Assembly (NCBI GenBank): GCA_021806765.1 | Contig: JAJZQR010000325.1 | Span: forward strand, 1-6,017 | Source of the DNA: Chloroflexota bacterium | GTDB lineage: Bacteria > Chloroflexota > UBA6077 | Length of the DNA: 6,017 nucleotides | Reading direction: 5' to 3' | Shown here: positions 4,808 to 6,017 of the stretch, in pieces | How positions within the stretch are numbered: position 1 is the stretch's first letter | Layout of the letters: each line of letters starts with the position of its first letter | Position numbers and translations under genes: made by a program | Notes under the pieces: model-generated | Database searches by the model: none | The model's input: only the letters and a program-made list of their open reading frames with translations | Told to the model about the DNA's origin: nothing

Positions 4808-5179
4808 ATGCAAGCAACTGCTCGGAAGAGTTCCGGCGCCTGGTCGTGGCTGTTGCAGCGGATAACGGCGGTGCTGCTGCTCGGTCTGCTGGGCATTCAC
4901 ATAGTCGTGCTCCACTTCGTTCGGCCGGAGGGCGACATAACCTTTGCCTCGGTTCACGTCAGACTCTCGACCCTGCTCTACATGGCGGTCGACTACGGCC
5001 TGCTGGGCATCGTTCTGTATCACGGGTTGAACGGCGCGCGGAACGTCCTGCTGGACTTCACCTTCGGCCTGCGAGGTCAGAAGGCCATATCGACGGTATT
5101 GCTCCTCATCGGGCTGGTCGCCTTCGTCTACGGGGCCTGGGCGCTGACGCCCTTCATCACCGGCACGGCGCGGCCGTAG
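4808..5179 (+). CDS. sdhD: SDH/FRD membrane anchor subunit SdhD, second operon
   Basis: Second anchor subunit of the second complex, 123 residues with three helices at about 12-37, 54-78 and 92-116. Helix I begins with SWLLQRITA, parallel to SWLFMRISG of SdhD1. H72-GLNGAR matches the heme-ligand motif. Eleven residues on is D83-F84: the Asp is kept, but the quinone-contacting Tyr of E. coli SdhD (and Tyr90 of SdhD1) is Phe. His31 and His36 in helix I are other possible heme ligands. GGAGG at 4797-4801 is 6 nt before the ATG. It lies 41 nt after sdhC2 and 16 nt before sdhA2. Confidence 0.88.
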   Translation: MQATARKSSGAWSWLLQRITAVLLLGLLGIHIVVLHFVRPEGDITFASVHVRLSTLLYMAVDYGLLGIVLYHGLNGARNVLLDFTFGLRGQKAISTVLLLIGLVAFVYGAWALTPFITGTARP

Positions 5180-5183
5180 TCGT

Positions 5184-5190
5184 AAGGAGG
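5184..5190 (+). promoter_or_regulatory. strong ribosome binding site of sdhA2
   Basis: AAGGAGG, a near-perfect Shine-Dalgarno, lies 5 nt before the ATG at 5196 and only 4 nt after the sdhD2 stop. It fixes the start of sdhA2. Confidence 0.8.
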
Positions 5191-5195
5191 GAGAG

Positions 5196-6017
5196 ATGAT
5201 TCATCACCAGGTTATTGTGGTAGGCGGCGGGCTCGCGGCCTTGCGGGCAGCCCTCGCCGCCCAGGACACGGCAGATGTGGGCGTGCTCTCCATGGTCTAT
5301 CCCGTCAGGTCCCACTCGGGCGAGGCCCAGGGGGGCATCAACGCCGCCCTGGCCAACAACCCGGACGGCAAGGACGACAACTGGGAGAAGCACGCCTTCG
5401 ACACCATAAAGGGTAGCGACTACCTGGCCGATCAGGATGCTGCCGAGACCATGGCCAGGGAGGCCCCAGGCTGCGTCTACGAGATGGAGCACTGGGGAGT
5501 CCCCTTCAGCCGCTTCGACGATGGCACCATCGCCCAGCGCCCCTTCGGCGGCGCCGGCTTCCCTCGAACCTGCTTCGCGGCGGACAAGACAGGCCACGTG
5601 CTGCTCCACACCATGTACGAGCAGTGTGTCCGCCGGGGGGTGAGGTTCTACAACGAGCGGATGGTGGTGTCGCTGGTGGTGGAGGACGGTCGCTGCCACG
5701 GCGTGATCGCCATGAACCTGATCACCGGCCAACTGGAGGCCTTCCAGGCCGAGGCGGTGGTCTTTGGTACCGGCGGCGCGGGCAGGGTCTACGCCCGCAG
5801 CACCAACGCCATCATCAACACTGGCCTTCCCATGGCCATGGCCTACTGGGCTGGCGTGCCGCTGAAGGACATGGAGTTCGTCCAGTTCCATCCCACCACC
5901 CTCTACGGAACCAACATCCTGATGACCGAGGGGGCCCGGGGTGAGGGCGGATATTTGATCAACAGTCAGGGCGAGCGCTTCATGGCCCGATACACCCCCA
6001 AAGTGATGGAACTGGCT
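5196..6017 (+). CDS. sdhA: SDH/FRD flavoprotein SdhA, second operon (partial, runs off right edge)
   Basis: The N-terminal 274 residues of a second SDH/FRD catalytic subunit; the frame is open to the last base. The FAD loop is G10-x-G12-x-x-A15, with Ala where SdhA1 has Gly. RSHSGEAQGG carries His40, the expected covalent FAD residue. QFHPTT (His232) and TEGARGEGG (Thr244, Glu245) are active-site blocks. The catalytic PRD Arg, second active-site His and substrate Arg lie beyond the window. It clearly shares a fold and many blocks with SdhA1 but is far from a recent copy. The segment between FGG and AAD(R/K)TGH is 8 residues here and 15 in SdhA1, and EAPGCVYEMEHWG replaces EAIDTVYDLEHMG. It seems to be a different SdhA subfamily. 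Whether it works as SDH or fumarate reductase cannot be told. An sdhB2 is expected downstream. Confidence 0.95.
   Translation, partial: MIHHQVIVVGGGLAALRAALAAQDTADVGVLSMVYPVRSHSGEAQGGINAALANNPDGKDDNWEKHAFDTIKGSDYLADQDAAETMAREAPGCVYEMEHWGVPFSRFDDGTIAQRPFGGAGFPRTCFAADKTGHVLLHTMYEQCVRRGVRFYNERMVVSLVVEDGRCHGVIAMNLITGQLEAFQAEAVVFGTGGAGRVYARSTNAIINTGLPMAMAYWAGVPLKDMEFVQFHPTTLYGTNILMTEGARGEGGYLINSQGERFMARYTPKVMELA

Overview
The window is GC-rich bacterial DNA, roughly 60% by eye. It carries two complete or partial gene sets for succinate dehydrogenase / fumarate reductase (SDH/FRD), head to tail on the + strand. The first set is sdhC (411-797), sdhD (813-1199), sdhA (1216-2940) and sdhB (3234-3932). 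The second is sdhC2 (4365-4766), sdhD2 (4808-5179) and sdhA2 (5196 to the window edge, C-terminus missing). The C-D-A-B order and the SdhA1 and SdhB wording resemble what I remember of actinobacterial and Chloroflexota SDH. I lean towards Chloroflexota (Dehalococcoidia or SAR202-like), but this is an inference from gene style and not a proven placement.

Layout. Positions 1-410 hold no gene I can support. They contain one inverted pair of short hairpin repeats (69-97 and 145-174) and a small stem-loop. The sdhC1-sdhD1-sdhA1 block is tight (15-16 nt gaps) with a good ribosome binding site before each gene. A 293-nt gap then separates sdhA1 from sdhB. It holds three more hairpin repeats of the same family (2972-3000, 3024-3052, 3085-3113) and a perfect 36-bp palindrome (3173-3208) just before the sdhB ribosome binding site. 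A long hairpin starts on the last base of the sdhB stop codon. Next come a candidate extended -10 promoter (3981-4009) and a 355-nt gene-free leader. The second operon begins at a TTG start, again with strong ribosome binding sites.

How the genes work together. SdhA (FAD flavoprotein, succinate/fumarate site) passes electrons through SdhB (2Fe-2S, 4Fe-4S, 3Fe-4S) to a membrane anchor built from SdhC and SdhD (three helices each), which holds heme b and the quinone site. The two complexes are clearly different paralogues. SdhA2 has a different nucleotide-binding loop, a shorter segment before the AAD(R/K)TGH motif, and an anchor in which the quinone-site Tyr of SdhD is Phe. All four anchor subunits carry two well-placed His residues, so each C/D pair could hold two hemes. 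An sdhB2 is expected just past the right edge.

The most unusual content is the repeat architecture. Clusters of the same hairpin family lie in opposite orientation on either side of sdhCDA1, and each inverted pair joins one stem type to the other. Stem sequences differ between copies by compensatory changes. I found no phage, CRISPR, tRNA, rRNA or transposase gene.
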